Assembly (NCBI GenBank): GCA_944388705.1
Contig: CALXJU010000019.1
Location: forward strand, 1-33,303
Direction: 5' to 3'
Source: an uncultured Clostridia bacterium
GTDB taxonomy: Bacteria; Bacillota; Clostridia; TANB77; CAG-508
Length of the DNA stretch: 33,303 nucleotides
Part shown: piece after piece, positions 16,449 to 25,583 of the stretch
Position numbering within the stretch: position 1 is the first letter of the stretch
How the letters are laid out: each line of letters starts with the position of its first letter
Translations under genes and position numbers: made by a program
Notes under the pieces: model-generated
Seen by the model: only the letters and a program-made list of their open reading frames with translations
Database searches by the model: none
What the model was told of the DNA's origin: nothing

Positions 16449-17408
16449 GTGATTCAAGTTGAAAATATTACCAAAAAGTACGGAAGTTTTACAGCCGTGA
16501 ATAATATCAATTTTGAAATAGAAGAAGGGGAGATTGTCGGTTTTTTAGGACCAAATGGAGCAGGAAAAAGTACAACTATGAATATGATAACAGGTTTTAT
16601 TGAACCAACTAATGGAAAAGTAATAGTAGATGGATATGATATGTCCAAAAAACCTAAAAAAGCTAAAAAACAGATTGGTTATATGCCAGAAGGAGTACCA
16701 TTATATGGAGATTTAACAGTAAAAGAATTTGTAACATATATGGCAGAAATAAAAGGTGTAGATAAAAAAGAAAAGAAGGAAAAAGTTGCAAAAGTTTTAG
16801 AGCAAATCGGGTTAACAGATGTTCAAAACAAATTAACAAAAAATTTGTCAAGAGGATATAAACAAAGAGTAAGTATGGCAGGAGCATTAGTGGGAGACCC
16901 AAAAGTAATTATACTTGATGAACCAACTGTTGGACTTGATCCAAAACAAGTAACAGAAATAAGAGCATTAATAAAAGAATTAGGAAAAACACATACAGTA
17001 ATATTAAGCTCACATATATTATCAGAGGTAAGTCAGATTTGTAATAGAGTTATTATTATAAATAAAGGAGAAATTGTAGCAATTGATACACCAGAAAATC
17101 TAGAGAAAAAAGTTGTTAAAGAAAACTCTATACATGTTACAGTAGAAGACCCAGAAAATAAAATGGAAACAATAAAAGAAAAATTAGAAAATGTACAAGA
17201 AGTAAAATTTATATCAGAAAACGAAGATAAAACAAAAGAATACATAATTACAGCAGAAAAAGATACAGATTTAAGGAAAAATATATTTGAAATTTTTGCA
17301 AAAGAAGGAATTACAATATTTGAAATGAAAAAAACAGATGCAACACTTGAAGATGCATTTATGCAATTAATAGAAGGAAGCAAAAAAGATGAAGGAGGAA
17401 AAGAATAA
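16449..17408 (+). CDS. ABC-2 type transporter, ATP-binding subunit (GldA-like)
   Basis: A 319-residue ATPase that should power the permease encoded next. Motifs: Walker A GPNGAGKST (34-42), signature LSRGYKQR (133-140), Walker B VIILDEPTVGLDP, and the switch His189 in SSHILSE. The C-terminal 100 residues resemble the extra domain of GldA/CcmA-type ATPases. The start is GTG at 16449, eight bases after GAGGAGG (16434-16440). An in-frame GTG at 16416 lies at the predicted transcription start and is rejected. The stop overlaps the next start by one base (TAATG). Known relatives function in gliding motility or act as uncharacterised exporters; the substrate here is unknown. Confidence 0.88.
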   Translation: MIQVENITKKYGSFTAVNNINFEIEEGEIVGFLGPNGAGKSTTMNMITGFIEPTNGKVIVDGYDMSKKPKKAKKQIGYMPEGVPLYGDLTVKEFVTYMAEIKGVDKKEKKEKVAKVLEQIGLTDVQNKLTKNLSRGYKQRVSMAGALVGDPKVIILDEPTVGLDPKQVTEIRALIKELGKTHTVILSSHILSEVSQICNRVIIINKGEIVAIDTPENLEKKVVKENSIHVTVEDPENKMETIKEKLENVQEVKFISENEDKTKEYIITAEKDTDLRKNIFEIFAKEGITIFEMKKTDATLEDAFMQLIEGSKKDEGGKE

Positions 17409-18091
17409 TGTGGGCAATTTATAGAAAAGAGTTAAAAAGTTATTTTCTATCTCCTATAGGATATATAGTAATAGGAATATTTTTATTCGTATTTAGTGTG
17501 TTTTTCTATTTAACAACAGTAGCAACAGGTAATGTTGATCTAGGAGCATTATACTATTATGCAGCATTATATGGATTAATGATAATTGTACCAATATTGA
17601 CTATGAGAATGTTTGCAGAAGAGAGGAAAACAGGAACAGAACAATTAATTTTAACATCACCAGTAAGCATGACAGGAGTTGTAATGGGAAAATTATTAGC
17701 AGCAATAACAGTTGTATGTATAACACTAGTAATATCATTAGGATATTTCTTAATTGTAAACTATTTTGGGTCACCCAATATTGCTGTAGTATTAGTAAGT
17801 ATTTTAGGTTATATATTAATAAGTGCAGCAGCATTATCAATAGGAATGTTTGCATCAAGTATAACAGAAAATCAAATAATAGCTGGAGTAATAACAATAG
17901 CATTTCTAATAATGTCATTATTCATGCAAGACTTAAACAGTGTATTTTCAAATTTAGCAATAATGAACTTTTACCAAGACTTCCCAAGTGGAGTAATTTC
18001 ATTAAGTGAAATAGTAGGTTTAGTATCATTTACAGGAATGTTTACAGCGTTTACGATAATAATAATGCAAAGAAGAAAATTAGTTAAATAA
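17408..18091 (+). CDS. ABC-2 type permease (GldF-like)
   Basis: A 227-residue membrane protein with about six helices and the typical ABC-2 features: N-terminal IYRKELKSYFLSP, then MRMFAEERKTGTEQLILTSPVS, the cytoplasmic coupling region before helix 3. It starts at an ATG overlapping the stop of the ATPase gene, with AAGGAGG inside that gene, so translation is coupled. Together with the upstream ATPase and the downstream GldG-like protein it forms a three-part transporter whose cargo cannot be told from sequence. Confidence 0.87.
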   Translation: MWAIYRKELKSYFLSPIGYIVIGIFLFVFSVFFYLTTVATGNVDLGALYYYAALYGLMIIVPILTMRMFAEERKTGTEQLILTSPVSMTGVVMGKLLAAITVVCITLVISLGYFLIVNYFGSPNIAVVLVSILGYILISAAALSIGMFASSITENQIIAGVITIAFLIMSLFMQDLNSVFSNLAIMNFYQDFPSGVISLSEIVGLVSFTGMFTAFTIIIMQRRKLVK

Positions 18092-18104
18092 GGAGAGGGA
18101 AAGC

Positions 18105-19559
18105 GTGAAAAAGTTTTTAGAAATAATAAAAAATAAATGGCTAATAAAAGGCACAACAACAATAGCGCTAGTACTTATAGTAATAGCATGTTATATATTA
18201 CTAAATTGGGCAGTTGAAAAAATTAATATAGAAGATTTAGATTTTACAGAAAAAAAATTATATTCTTTATCAGATGAGACAAAAGATAAATTAAAAAATT
18301 TAGATAAAGATATAACAATTGAATTAATTAATTTATCAGAATATGATTATTTAAAAGAATATGCAAACAAATATACACAAGTAACAGATAGAATAAAAAT
18401 AGAAGAAATAGATGATTTATCATCAAGAGCAGATTTAATGTCAGAATATAATCTTGAGGCATCAGATAGTTTAATAGTAGTAAAAACAGGAGATAAAGAA
18501 AAGAAATTAAGTATAAGTGATTTATATACATATGAATATACTAATTCTACATATGAACAAGTTGACAAAACAGAAGAAGCTTTAACAAATGCAATTGTAG
18601 AAATAACATTAGATGAGAAGCCCCAAATATATATACTTTCAGGAAAAACATTTTATCAAACTGACCAAGCATTATCAAGTATAATATCAAAATTGAAAAG
18701 TGATTCTAATGAAGTTGAATATTTAGATATATTATCAAAAGGTTCTGTACCAGAAGATTGTGATTGTTTAATGATAACAACATTAGAAAAAGATATAACA
18801 GAATTAGAAAGAGATAAAATAATAGAATATATCAAAAAAGGTGGAAAAATCATGATGCTAACATCACAAAATATTTTAGAAGTTGATACACCAAATTTTG
18901 ACCAAGTTTTATCTCAATATGGAATAACAATTGGATATGGTGCAATATTTGAGCAAGATTCAGCAAAAATCTTACAAGGAATGCCAGAATGTGTTATAAC
19001 AGATGCAAATGCTAGTTTCATGTCAGATATTGATATGACAATGAAAATGTGTTTTGTTGATGCAGGAAAAATTCAATTTGCTGATGAAGATAAATTAACA
19101 GAACTAGGAGTGGAATATGAAACAATTGCACAAACTGGAGAAAAATCATTTGTAAGAACAAATTTTGATATAAATTCTTATACAAGAACAGATTTAGATG
19201 GAGAAGAAGGAGCTAGTATAGTAGGAGCATTAGTTACAAAAAAAATATCAGATGAGGTAAAATCAGAATTAATTATTTATTCAAATGAAATTTGTGCATC
19301 AGATATGCCACTACAAATAAGTGGACAATATTATACATATGCAAAAGATTTATATAATAATCAAGATGTGATTTTAAACTCTATTTCACATTTAACAGAA
19401 AGAACAGATACAATTACAATTAGAAAAACAGGAGAAAATGAAAGATATACAGTAACAGAACAACAAGATGCAATTATTAAAACAATTATATTCGTAGTAC
19501 CAGTTATAATTATTGGAATAGGAATAGTAGTATGGCAAGTTAGAAGAAGAAAAAAATAA
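18105..19559 (+). CDS. GldG-like ABC transporter auxiliary protein
   Basis: A 484-residue protein with a membrane helix at 17-36, a large extracellular region, and a second helix near 458-478 followed by a basic end (QVRRRKK). The start of the outer region, DFTEKKLYSLSDETKDKLKNL, is characteristic of the GldG/ABC_transp_aux family (PF09822 type). A glutamine-amidotransferase-like fold follows, without visible catalytic residues. The start codon is GTG at 18105 with AAGGAGAGGG upstream, 13 bases after the permease. It is the last gene of the three-gene operon. The function is presumed to be assistance to the ABC-2 transporter. Confidence 0.83.
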   Translation: MKKFLEIIKNKWLIKGTTTIALVLIVIACYILLNWAVEKINIEDLDFTEKKLYSLSDETKDKLKNLDKDITIELINLSEYDYLKEYANKYTQVTDRIKIEEIDDLSSRADLMSEYNLEASDSLIVVKTGDKEKKLSISDLYTYEYTNSTYEQVDKTEEALTNAIVEITLDEKPQIYILSGKTFYQTDQALSSIISKLKSDSNEVEYLDILSKGSVPEDCDCLMITTLEKDITELERDKIIEYIKKGGKIMMLTSQNILEVDTPNFDQVLSQYGITIGYGAIFEQDSAKILQGMPECVITDANASFMSDIDMTMKMCFVDAGKIQFADEDKLTELGVEYETIAQTGEKSFVRTNFDINSYTRTDLDGEEGASIVGALVTKKISDEVKSELIIYSNEICASDMPLQISGQYYTYAKDLYNNQDVILNSISHLTERTDTITIRKTGENERYTVTEQQDAIIKTIIFVVPVIIIGIGIVVWQVRRRKK

Positions 19560-19570
19560 AATTTTTATTA

Positions 19571-19617
19571 AGAGAGACATTTTTAATGATAAAAAATTAT
19601 CATTAGAATGTCTCTTT
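19571..19617 (+). terminator. Terminator of the ABC-2 operon
   Basis: AGAGACAT (19573-19580) pairs with ATGTCTCT (19608-19615), extended by the nearly continuous inner pairing TAATGATAA/TTATCATTA. Only three to four T follow, so termination may be incomplete. Confidence 0.65.
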
Positions 19618-19663
19618 GGTATTAATTCAAAAAAAATATATATAATTAATACAAGAGGTATTT

Positions 19664-20680
19664 ATGAAAGAAATATTAGTAATTGTATTAGTTATAGTGG
19701 GAGCATTAATTGGTGCTGGGTTTGCTTCAGGACAAGAAATTTATTCATTTTTCTATAGTTATGGATTACATGGAATGCTTGGATTGGTTGTAACATGTAT
19801 TTTAATTGGAATATTAATAAATAAAATATTAAAAATTATATTAAAATATGAGATTAATAATTACGACCAGTTTTTAAGCCAACTTATAAAAAACAAAAAA
19901 ATTATAAAAGTTGTGAACAATATATTGAATATATTATTACTTATAACATTTTATATAATGATTGCAGGATTTGGAGCATATTTTGAACAACAAATAGGAG
20001 TACATAAAATAATAGGAAGCCTAGTTCTAGCCATATTATGTTTTTGTGTATTTCTAACAAGTGTTAAAGGTGTGTTAAAAGTAAGTGAATATATAGTACC
20101 TTTATTAATTATATTTATAGTAATTATAGGTATAATTAATTTTAATACAATAAATAATTTTCAAAATATAGAAACTATAAAAAAAGGATGGGTAATAAGT
20201 GCAGTAACATATTGTAGTTATAATATAATTCTTATAATACCAGTATTAATATCATTAAGAAAACATATAAGAAAAATATCAGATACTAAATATATATCAT
20301 TTATAACAACAATAATTATGCTAATTTTATCATTTATAATATATACAATTTTATTAAAATCAGATGTAAATATTTCTGAATTAGAAATGCCTGTTGTATA
20401 TATAGTAAGTAAATTTTTTAGTAAATTTGAAAAAATTTATGCATTTATAATATTATCATCAATATTTACAACAGCAATCTCGATTGGAACAGGTTTTTTG
20501 CAAAATATAAGTGAAAATGGGAAAAGTTATCCACAGATTGTAATATTTATGTGTATAAGTAGTCTTATAGTTTCGAATATTGGGTTTTCAAAATTAGTAA
20601 ATATTGTTTATCCGTTTTTTGGTTATATCGGAATTATACAAATAATGTTAATATTATCAAAAAATATTTGCAAAAAATGA
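19664..20680 (+). CDS. YkvI-family membrane protein (APC-like transporter fold)
   Basis: A 338-residue integral membrane protein with about ten helices. The first helix carries the glycine-rich GALIGAGFASGQEI motif (13-26), which is typical of the YkvI family and corresponds to the unwound substrate-binding helix of LeuT-fold transporters. Helices alternate with short loops; the largest polar loop is around 60-80. The family is uncharacterised and the substrate is unknown, though an amino acid or similar small solute would fit the fold. The start is ATG at 19664 after AGAGGT. It sits between two terminated operons and appears to be a single gene. Confidence 0.82.
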   Translation: MKEILVIVLVIVGALIGAGFASGQEIYSFFYSYGLHGMLGLVVTCILIGILINKILKIILKYEINNYDQFLSQLIKNKKIIKVVNNILNILLLITFYIMIAGFGAYFEQQIGVHKIIGSLVLAILCFCVFLTSVKGVLKVSEYIVPLLIIFIVIIGIINFNTINNFQNIETIKKGWVISAVTYCSYNIILIIPVLISLRKHIRKISDTKYISFITTIIMLILSFIIYTILLKSDVNISELEMPVVYIVSKFFSKFEKIYAFIILSSIFTTAISIGTGFLQNISENGKSYPQIVIFMCISSLIVSNIGFSKLVNIVYPFFGYIGIIQIMLILSKNICKK

Positions 20681-20695
20681 TGCTTGTGATATAAT
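20668..20695 (+). promoter_or_regulatory. Promoter of the DUF5711-cvpA operon
   Basis: TTGCAA (20668-20673), 16-bp spacer, TATAAT (20690-20695), with TGA before the -10 (extended). It overlaps the last codons of the YkvI-like gene. Confidence 0.65.
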
Positions 20696-20727
20696 AATAG
20701 CAAATATCAAAAGACAAGGAGAAAATA

Positions 20728-21912
20728 ATGAAGGATTTTTGGGCTGAAGAGCTACAGAACCAACGAAGAGGTAAACTTAAGAAATTAGCCGTATTTATTG
20801 GTATTCTGGTAATTCTCGTAATCTTACTAATTTTGATGATTATATATATATATAATCTAAATTTTAGAAGATGGTGTGATGAGAATGTATTAAGAAAAGA
20901 ATTGCTACAAGAAGATACCAGGACAATAGAATTAGACGGAGATGAAAATGTACAAATATATGCATATGACAAATATATATGTGTATTTAAAAATAAATCA
21001 TTAGAATTTTATAATAGAGTAGGAAGTCAAGTATCTACAATTGATTTAGATATAAATAAAGCCGTATTTGTATCTAATGGAAAATATATGGCAATATGTG
21101 AAGAGAATGGTCAGAAATTTTATTTAATTTCAGGAAGAGAAAAAATATTTGAAAATGAGGTAGAAGGTAATATAACACAGATAAATGTAAATAGAAATGG
21201 ATATGTTTCAATAGTTTTATCAAATGCAAGCTATAAATCAATAGTAGATGTATATGATAGAAGCGGAAAATCAATTTTTAAAACAAATTTGGTATCATCA
21301 ATAGTGGCAGATGTAAGTATTTCGCAGGACAGTAAATATTTAGCAATAGCAGAAATAGATATTTCAGGAATAATAATACAATCAAGTATTCAAATAATAT
21401 CAATTGAATTAGCACAAACAACACCAAATGAATCAATGTTATATAAATATGAAGCACCAACAGACAAATTGATATTAAATATTGAATATCAGGAAAAAGG
21501 AAAACTTTTATGTATGTATAATGATTCAATTGAAACTTTACAAAATAATACTAGTACCAAAATAATTGACTTAAAAGAAAACAATATAGCATTTGCAACA
21601 ATCGAACTTGACAATAAAATAGCTATTTTAAAAGAAATTTCAACAGGAGAATATACATCAGATACATATGCGAGCATTATAAATCCAGAAACATTAAAGG
21701 AAAGACAATATATAACTGAGGATGTTGCAAAATCAGTATTAACTGTAGGAAATAAAATTGCAATTAATTTTGGAACAGAATTGCATATAATTAGTGCGAA
21801 TGGTTTCTTGATAAAAAAATACATATCTGAAACAGAAATTAATGATATTGTAATGACAGATAATTTAGTTGGAGTTGTATATAGAGATAAAATTCAAATT
21901 ATAAATTTATAG
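20728..21912 (+). CDS. DUF5711-family membrane-anchored beta-propeller-like protein
   Basis: A 394-residue protein with a short cytoplasmic N-terminus rich in Arg/Lys, one membrane helix (about 19-43), and an outer region of repeated short beta-strands. Units such as YDKYICVFKNKSLEFYNRVG, VSISQDSKYLAIAEIDIS and TVGNKIAINFGTELHIISANG have the look of propeller blades. It matches my memory of the DUF5711 family found beside CvpA proteins in Clostridia; no biochemical role is known. The ATG follows AAGGAGA, and the gene ends 11 bases before cvpA, so the two are co-transcribed and may act together in the envelope. Confidence 0.75.
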   Translation: MKDFWAEELQNQRRGKLKKLAVFIGILVILVILLILMIIYIYNLNFRRWCDENVLRKELLQEDTRTIELDGDENVQIYAYDKYICVFKNKSLEFYNRVGSQVSTIDLDINKAVFVSNGKYMAICEENGQKFYLISGREKIFENEVEGNITQINVNRNGYVSIVLSNASYKSIVDVYDRSGKSIFKTNLVSSIVADVSISQDSKYLAIAEIDISGIIIQSSIQIISIELAQTTPNESMLYKYEAPTDKLILNIEYQEKGKLLCMYNDSIETLQNNTSTKIIDLKENNIAFATIELDNKIAILKEISTGEYTSDTYASIINPETLKERQYITEDVAKSVLTVGNKIAINFGTELHIISANGFLIKKYISETEINDIVMTDNLVGVVYRDKIQIINL

Positions 21913-21923
21913 GAGGAAAATTT

Positions 21924-22562
21924 ATGGGAATAATTTTTGATATAATATTAATTGCAATAGTTGCATTAAATATATTTATATGTTATAAAAAAGGATTAGT
22001 AAAACTTGCAGTTGGTTTAATTGCAGTACTTGTATCAATTATATTAGCAGTAGTTTTATACAAACCAGTATCAAATTTAATAATTGAAAAAACACAAATA
22101 GATGAAAATATAAAAGAAGCTATCATAGAAAACTTTACAAGTGAAGATTCAGCAGAAGAAAAAGAAGATGATGGATTTATGAAATATATAGAAAGCTATG
22201 TTGATGATACAGTAAATAAAACAAGAAATGAAATTGTTATAGAAGCTTCAGGAACAATTGCTGTAAAAGTAATAAATGTATGTGCTATGCTAGGTATATT
22301 TATTATATCAAGAGTAATCTTAATATTACTAACATTTGTTGCAGATATAATAACAGGATTACCAATTTTAAAACAATTTAATGAAATTGGCGGAGTATTA
22401 TATGGGATTATAAAATCACTATTAATAATTTATGTAATATTAGCAATATTATTCTTTATAGTATATATTACAGGAAATACTACAATATCAGATGCTATAG
22501 CAAATTCATTTATAACAAAAATCTTTTATGAACATAATTTATTATTAACAATAATATTTTAA
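21924..22562 (+). CDS. CvpA-family membrane protein
   Basis: A 212-residue membrane protein. The first two helices (about 3-22 and 26-46) are separated by CYKKGLVKLAVG, the usual CvpA start with a small loop and Gly. A charged loop (about 50-105, many Glu/Lys) follows, then helices at about 111-134 and 155-181. CvpA (named for colicin V production) is widespread and is linked to envelope stress tolerance, with no defined transport activity. RBS AGGAGG lies 7 bases before the ATG. It is the second gene of an operon with the DUF5711-like gene and is followed by a strong terminator. Confidence 0.78.
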   Translation: MGIIFDIILIAIVALNIFICYKKGLVKLAVGLIAVLVSIILAVVLYKPVSNLIIEKTQIDENIKEAIIENFTSEDSAEEKEDDGFMKYIESYVDDTVNKTRNEIVIEASGTIAVKVINVCAMLGIFIISRVILILLTFVADIITGLPILKQFNEIGGVLYGIIKSLLIIYVILAILFFIVYITGNTTISDAIANSFITKIFYEHNLLLTIIF

Positions 22563-22574
22563 TATAAATCAAAA

Positions 22575-22612
22575 TTAAACTCCTTATTTCACAATAAGGA
22601 GTTTAAAATTTA
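22575..22612 (+). terminator. Terminator after cvpA
   Basis: A perfect 14-bp stem, TTAAACTCCTTATT (22575-22588) with AATAAGGAGTTTAA (22593-22606), four-base loop, then AATTTAT. The U-tract is imperfect. Confidence 0.7.
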
Positions 22613-22651
22613 TCCAAAATGTGAATTTTTTGTAAAAAAAATAAATAATTG

Positions 22652-22680
22652 TTGAAATTTATTTATATATCTGTTATAGT
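22652..22680 (+). promoter_or_regulatory. Promoter of the LCP gene
   Basis: TTGAAA (22652-22657), 17-bp spacer, TATAGT (22675-22680), preceded by TGT (extended -10). Confidence 0.68.
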
Positions 22681-22720
22681 AAAATAGTAAACGAGTAATA
22701 TAATATTAGGAGTGAGTGAA

Positions 22721-24151
22721 TTGTCAAGAAGAAGAAAAAACAAAAGAGAAGATGAAACAAGAAAAGTAAAAAAGAAATCAGGTGTATTGAAAAAAATTTT
22801 ATTAATTTTGTTAATTGTTTTGATTGGATTAACAGGATTTGTAGTATATAGAACACAAAAAAATGGTGGAGGAATGCAAGGATTATTATCAACACTTGTG
22901 GGACATGATGAAAATACTTTAAAAGAATTAGACACATTACAAGTATTGTTAATGGGTGTAAGTACTGATAATGGATTAAAATTAACTGATACAATAATAG
23001 TTGGTTCATATGACCCTAAAACACAAAAAGCATCATTATTATCAATTCCAAGAGATACATTTGTTGGTAAAAATATAAAGACAGGTGGAGGAAATGACAA
23101 AATAAATTCACTTTATCAAAGAGGTGGAGCAGAAAAGACATTAGAAGCAGTAAATGAAATAACAGGGTTAGACTTAAAATACTATATGGTAATTGATAAT
23201 CAAGCATTAATAAAATTAGTAGATGTAATAGGTGGAGTAGAATTTGAAGTTCCATATGTACCTGGTGGAATGGTATATGATGACCCATCACAAGACTTAC
23301 ACATTAACTTAGAACCAGGATTACAATTAATTGATGGAAATAAAGCTGAACAACTATTAAGGTTTAGAAAAAACAACAAAAATCAAACATATCCAGAAGA
23401 ATATGGTGGAGACGACTATGGAAGAATGAGAACACAAAGAGAATTCATTATAGCAACTGCAAAACAGACAATACAAGCTAAAAACGTATTTAAAATAGGA
23501 GAAATTGTAGATTTAGTTTATGAATATGTAGATACAAATTTATCAATATCAGCTATAAAAGATTATATACCATATGCAATAAATGTAGATATTAATGGAA
23601 TTCAAAGTGCATACTTACCAGGAGTTTCAGTAGGACCACCACAAGGTGTGCCATATTGGTTCTTCCAAGTAGATGAAGAGGAAACAGAAGAATTAGTACA
23701 ACAATTATATTATAGTACAGATACAACTGTTCCAGCAGGAGAAAACGGAACTGAAGATAGTGGAACAGACTCTACTTCTGGCACAAGTAGTTCATCAGAT
23801 AATAATACAACTAGTGGCACTGATACAACAAGTGATAATACATCAAGTTCTTCAACAGATACAGTAACAAAAAAAGAAGCAGGAAAAATAAAAATAGAAA
23901 TTTTAAATGGTTCAGGTTCTAGTGAAAAGCTTTCACAAGTAAAAAAAGATTTAACAGCAAAAGGATATAAGATTTCAAGAACATCAACTACAACAAGTAC
24001 TTCAAAAACAACTATAATTAATAAAACTGATGTAGATGAAAAATATGAAAACAATGTAAAAGAAATTTTAGGGTTAGGAAATATTTCATCAAGTTCAGTA
24101 AGTTCAAGTAATGTGGATATTACAATAATTATAGGAAAAGATTATAAATAA
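22721..24151 (+). CDS. LytR-CpsA-Psr (LCP) family cell-wall polymer ligase
   Basis: A 476-residue type II membrane protein. A basic cytoplasmic tail (RRRKNKRED) precedes one helix (about 23-43). The LCP domain runs from about 73 to 300, with LTDTIIV (Asp90), SIPRDTFV (Arg111, Asp112) and an RMRTQREFI motif, all typical of enzymes that move undecaprenyl-linked glycopolymers onto peptidoglycan. A Ser/Thr/Asp-rich linker (about 345-385) joins a LytR_C domain (about 390-476, KIEILNGSG). The start is TTG at 22721, eight bases after AGGAG. A GTG at 22712 overlaps that ribosome binding site and is rejected. It is convergent with the carboxypeptidase gene. Confidence 0.88.
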   Translation: MSRRRKNKREDETRKVKKKSGVLKKILLILLIVLIGLTGFVVYRTQKNGGGMQGLLSTLVGHDENTLKELDTLQVLLMGVSTDNGLKLTDTIIVGSYDPKTQKASLLSIPRDTFVGKNIKTGGGNDKINSLYQRGGAEKTLEAVNEITGLDLKYYMVIDNQALIKLVDVIGGVEFEVPYVPGGMVYDDPSQDLHINLEPGLQLIDGNKAEQLLRFRKNNKNQTYPEEYGGDDYGRMRTQREFIIATAKQTIQAKNVFKIGEIVDLVYEYVDTNLSISAIKDYIPYAINVDINGIQSAYLPGVSVGPPQGVPYWFFQVDEEETEELVQQLYYSTDTTVPAGENGTEDSGTDSTSGTSSSSDNNTTSGTDTTSDNTSSSSTDTVTKKEAGKIKIEILNGSGSSEKLSQVKKDLTAKGYKISRTSTTTSTSKTTIINKTDVDEKYENNVKEILGLGNISSSSVSSSNVDITIIIGKDYK

Positions 24152-24176
24152 AGTGGAAGTCATTTAGACTTCCACT
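24152..24176. terminator. Shared hairpin between convergent LCP and carboxypeptidase genes
   Basis: AGTGGAAGTC (24152-24161) pairs perfectly with GACTTCCACT (24167-24176). T-tracts on both sides are interrupted, so efficiency is uncertain. Confidence 0.6.
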
Positions 24177-24195
24177 AAAATATATTAATTAAATT

Positions 24196-25461
24196 TTATT
24201 TTTTTCTTTTATATTTTTTATTTCTTTTTGGAGAAAGTAATTTTGCTAATATAATTAACACAACTATTACAAGAATAATTTGTCCAATTAATAAAATAAA
24301 ATCAAATTTTTCAACATTATGGCTAGCAATTAAATCAGAAGTATATGTAACTCCATCAATATTGTAACTTATTTTTCCAAGTGTACTACCTTCTGCTATT
24401 GGAGCTGAAATATTTTCATTAAGCTCAATAGAATAATCTAAATTTTCTGAGTTGAAATTCATAGGTACAGTACTACTAATTGAATCTTTTATAAGTAGTG
24501 ATAAATTTTTTGTCTCTTTTGTTGCATTTTTTATTGTGATTTCTTGAACTGTTTCATTTTGGGACATAACTTCTTCAAATTTATAATTATTAAATCCATA
24601 TTCAAAAAGATTAATAGAATCTAAGTATCTAGCACTTTTACCATCTGGTGTTGTTTGTGCACCAAGAATGACAGTAATTAATTCCATATTATCTTTTTTA
24701 CTTGCAGCTATTAAACAATTTTTTGCTTGACTTGTAAATCCAGTTTTTATTCCTATTGCATATTCATAATAATACTGACTTGATGGGCGTATTAAATCAT
24801 TTGTATTTACAAAATAACGGTCTTCATATTTATCTGTTGCTGCAACTTCACAAGATGGTTTTGATACAATGCTTCTAAAAGTTTCATTTTTCATACAATA
24901 TTGTGCGATTAATGCCATATCATATGCTGTTGAGTAATGCTCTTCATTATGAATTCCACTAGGATTTGTAAAATGTGTATTTTTACATCCGATTTCAGTT
25001 GCTTTTTGATTCATTAAATTTGCAAAATTTTCTACACTTCCTGAAATATGTTCTGCTAAAATCATTCCAACTTCATTTGCAGAATGTATTAAAAATAAGT
25101 TTAAAAGTTCTTCAAGGGATAGGGTTTCATCTGGTTGTATTGCTGCATTTGAATAACCTACTGGGATTGACATTACTGCATCATAACTTGCTGTTATTTG
25201 AGTATCTAATTTACAATTTTCTAAAGCTATTATTGCTGTTAATATTTTTGTTGTACTTGCTGGATACATTTTTTCATTTGAATTTTTTTCTGCTAAGACC
25301 TTTCCTGTTGCAGAATCAATTAGTATTGCTGCATCTGAATATAATGTTAAATTTGGCTCTGAACTTATTGATTGAGTTGTTTCTGCATATGAGTAATTGC
25401 AGAATAAGATACTTATAATTGCTATCATCGCTAGTATTACTGTTGTTTTGTTAGTTTTCAT
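24196..25461 (-). CDS. D-alanyl-D-alanine carboxypeptidase (DacA/DacF-type low-molecular-weight PBP)
   Basis: A 421-residue secreted serine peptidase (S11 family) that trims the terminal D-Ala of peptidoglycan stems. The signal peptide is residues about 1-26. Active-site motifs are complete: STTK (Ser69-Lys72), SAN (127-129) and KTG (239-241). The PBP5-type C-terminal beta domain follows (about 290-380). Then a true membrane helix (about 386-410) and a Lys/Arg-rich tail replace the usual amphipathic anchor. The ATG at 25461 is chosen because AAGGAG lies upstream (12-base spacing, somewhat long) and the predicted transcription start is near 25491. An earlier in-frame ATG at 25509 lies upstream of that transcript start. 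Confidence 0.9.
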   Translation of the reverse strand: MKTNKTTVILAMIAIISILFCNYSYAETTQSISSEPNLTLYSDAAILIDSATGKVLAEKNSNEKMYPASTTKILTAIIALENCKLDTQITASYDAVMSIPVGYSNAAIQPDETLSLEELLNLFLIHSANEVGMILAEHISGSVENFANLMNQKATEIGCKNTHFTNPSGIHNEEHYSTAYDMALIAQYCMKNETFRSIVSKPSCEVAATDKYEDRYFVNTNDLIRPSSQYYYEYAIGIKTGFTSQAKNCLIAASKKDNMELITVILGAQTTPDGKSARYLDSINLFEYGFNNYKFEEVMSQNETVQEITIKNATKETKNLSLLIKDSISSTVPMNFNSENLDYSIELNENISAPIAEGSTLGKISYNIDGVTYTSDLIASHNVEKFDFILLIGQIILVIVVLIILAKLLSPKRNKKYKRKK

Positions 25462-25497
25462 TTGTTTTTTGCACTCCTTATTATTTGTTGTGTTTAT

Positions 25498-25526
25498 ATG
25501 ATATCTCATTTTTAGATTATTTGCAA
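25498..25526 (-). promoter_or_regulatory. Promoter of the carboxypeptidase gene
   Basis: Minus strand: TTGCAA (25526-25521), 17-bp spacer, TATCAT (25503-25498). The -35 is palindromic and is also the -35 of the divergent comEA promoter. Confidence 0.6.
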
Positions 25527-25550
25527 GAAGTTTTTATTTAATTTTACTAT
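25521..25550 (+). promoter_or_regulatory. Promoter candidate of the comEA gene
   Basis: TTGCAA (25521-25526), 18-bp spacer, TACTAT (25545-25550). It shares its -35 hexamer with the divergent carboxypeptidase promoter. The leader to the ATG would be about 27 nt. Confidence 0.5.
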
Positions 25551-25583
25551 TTAATGAATTAAATTTTGATTGGAGGTTTTTAT

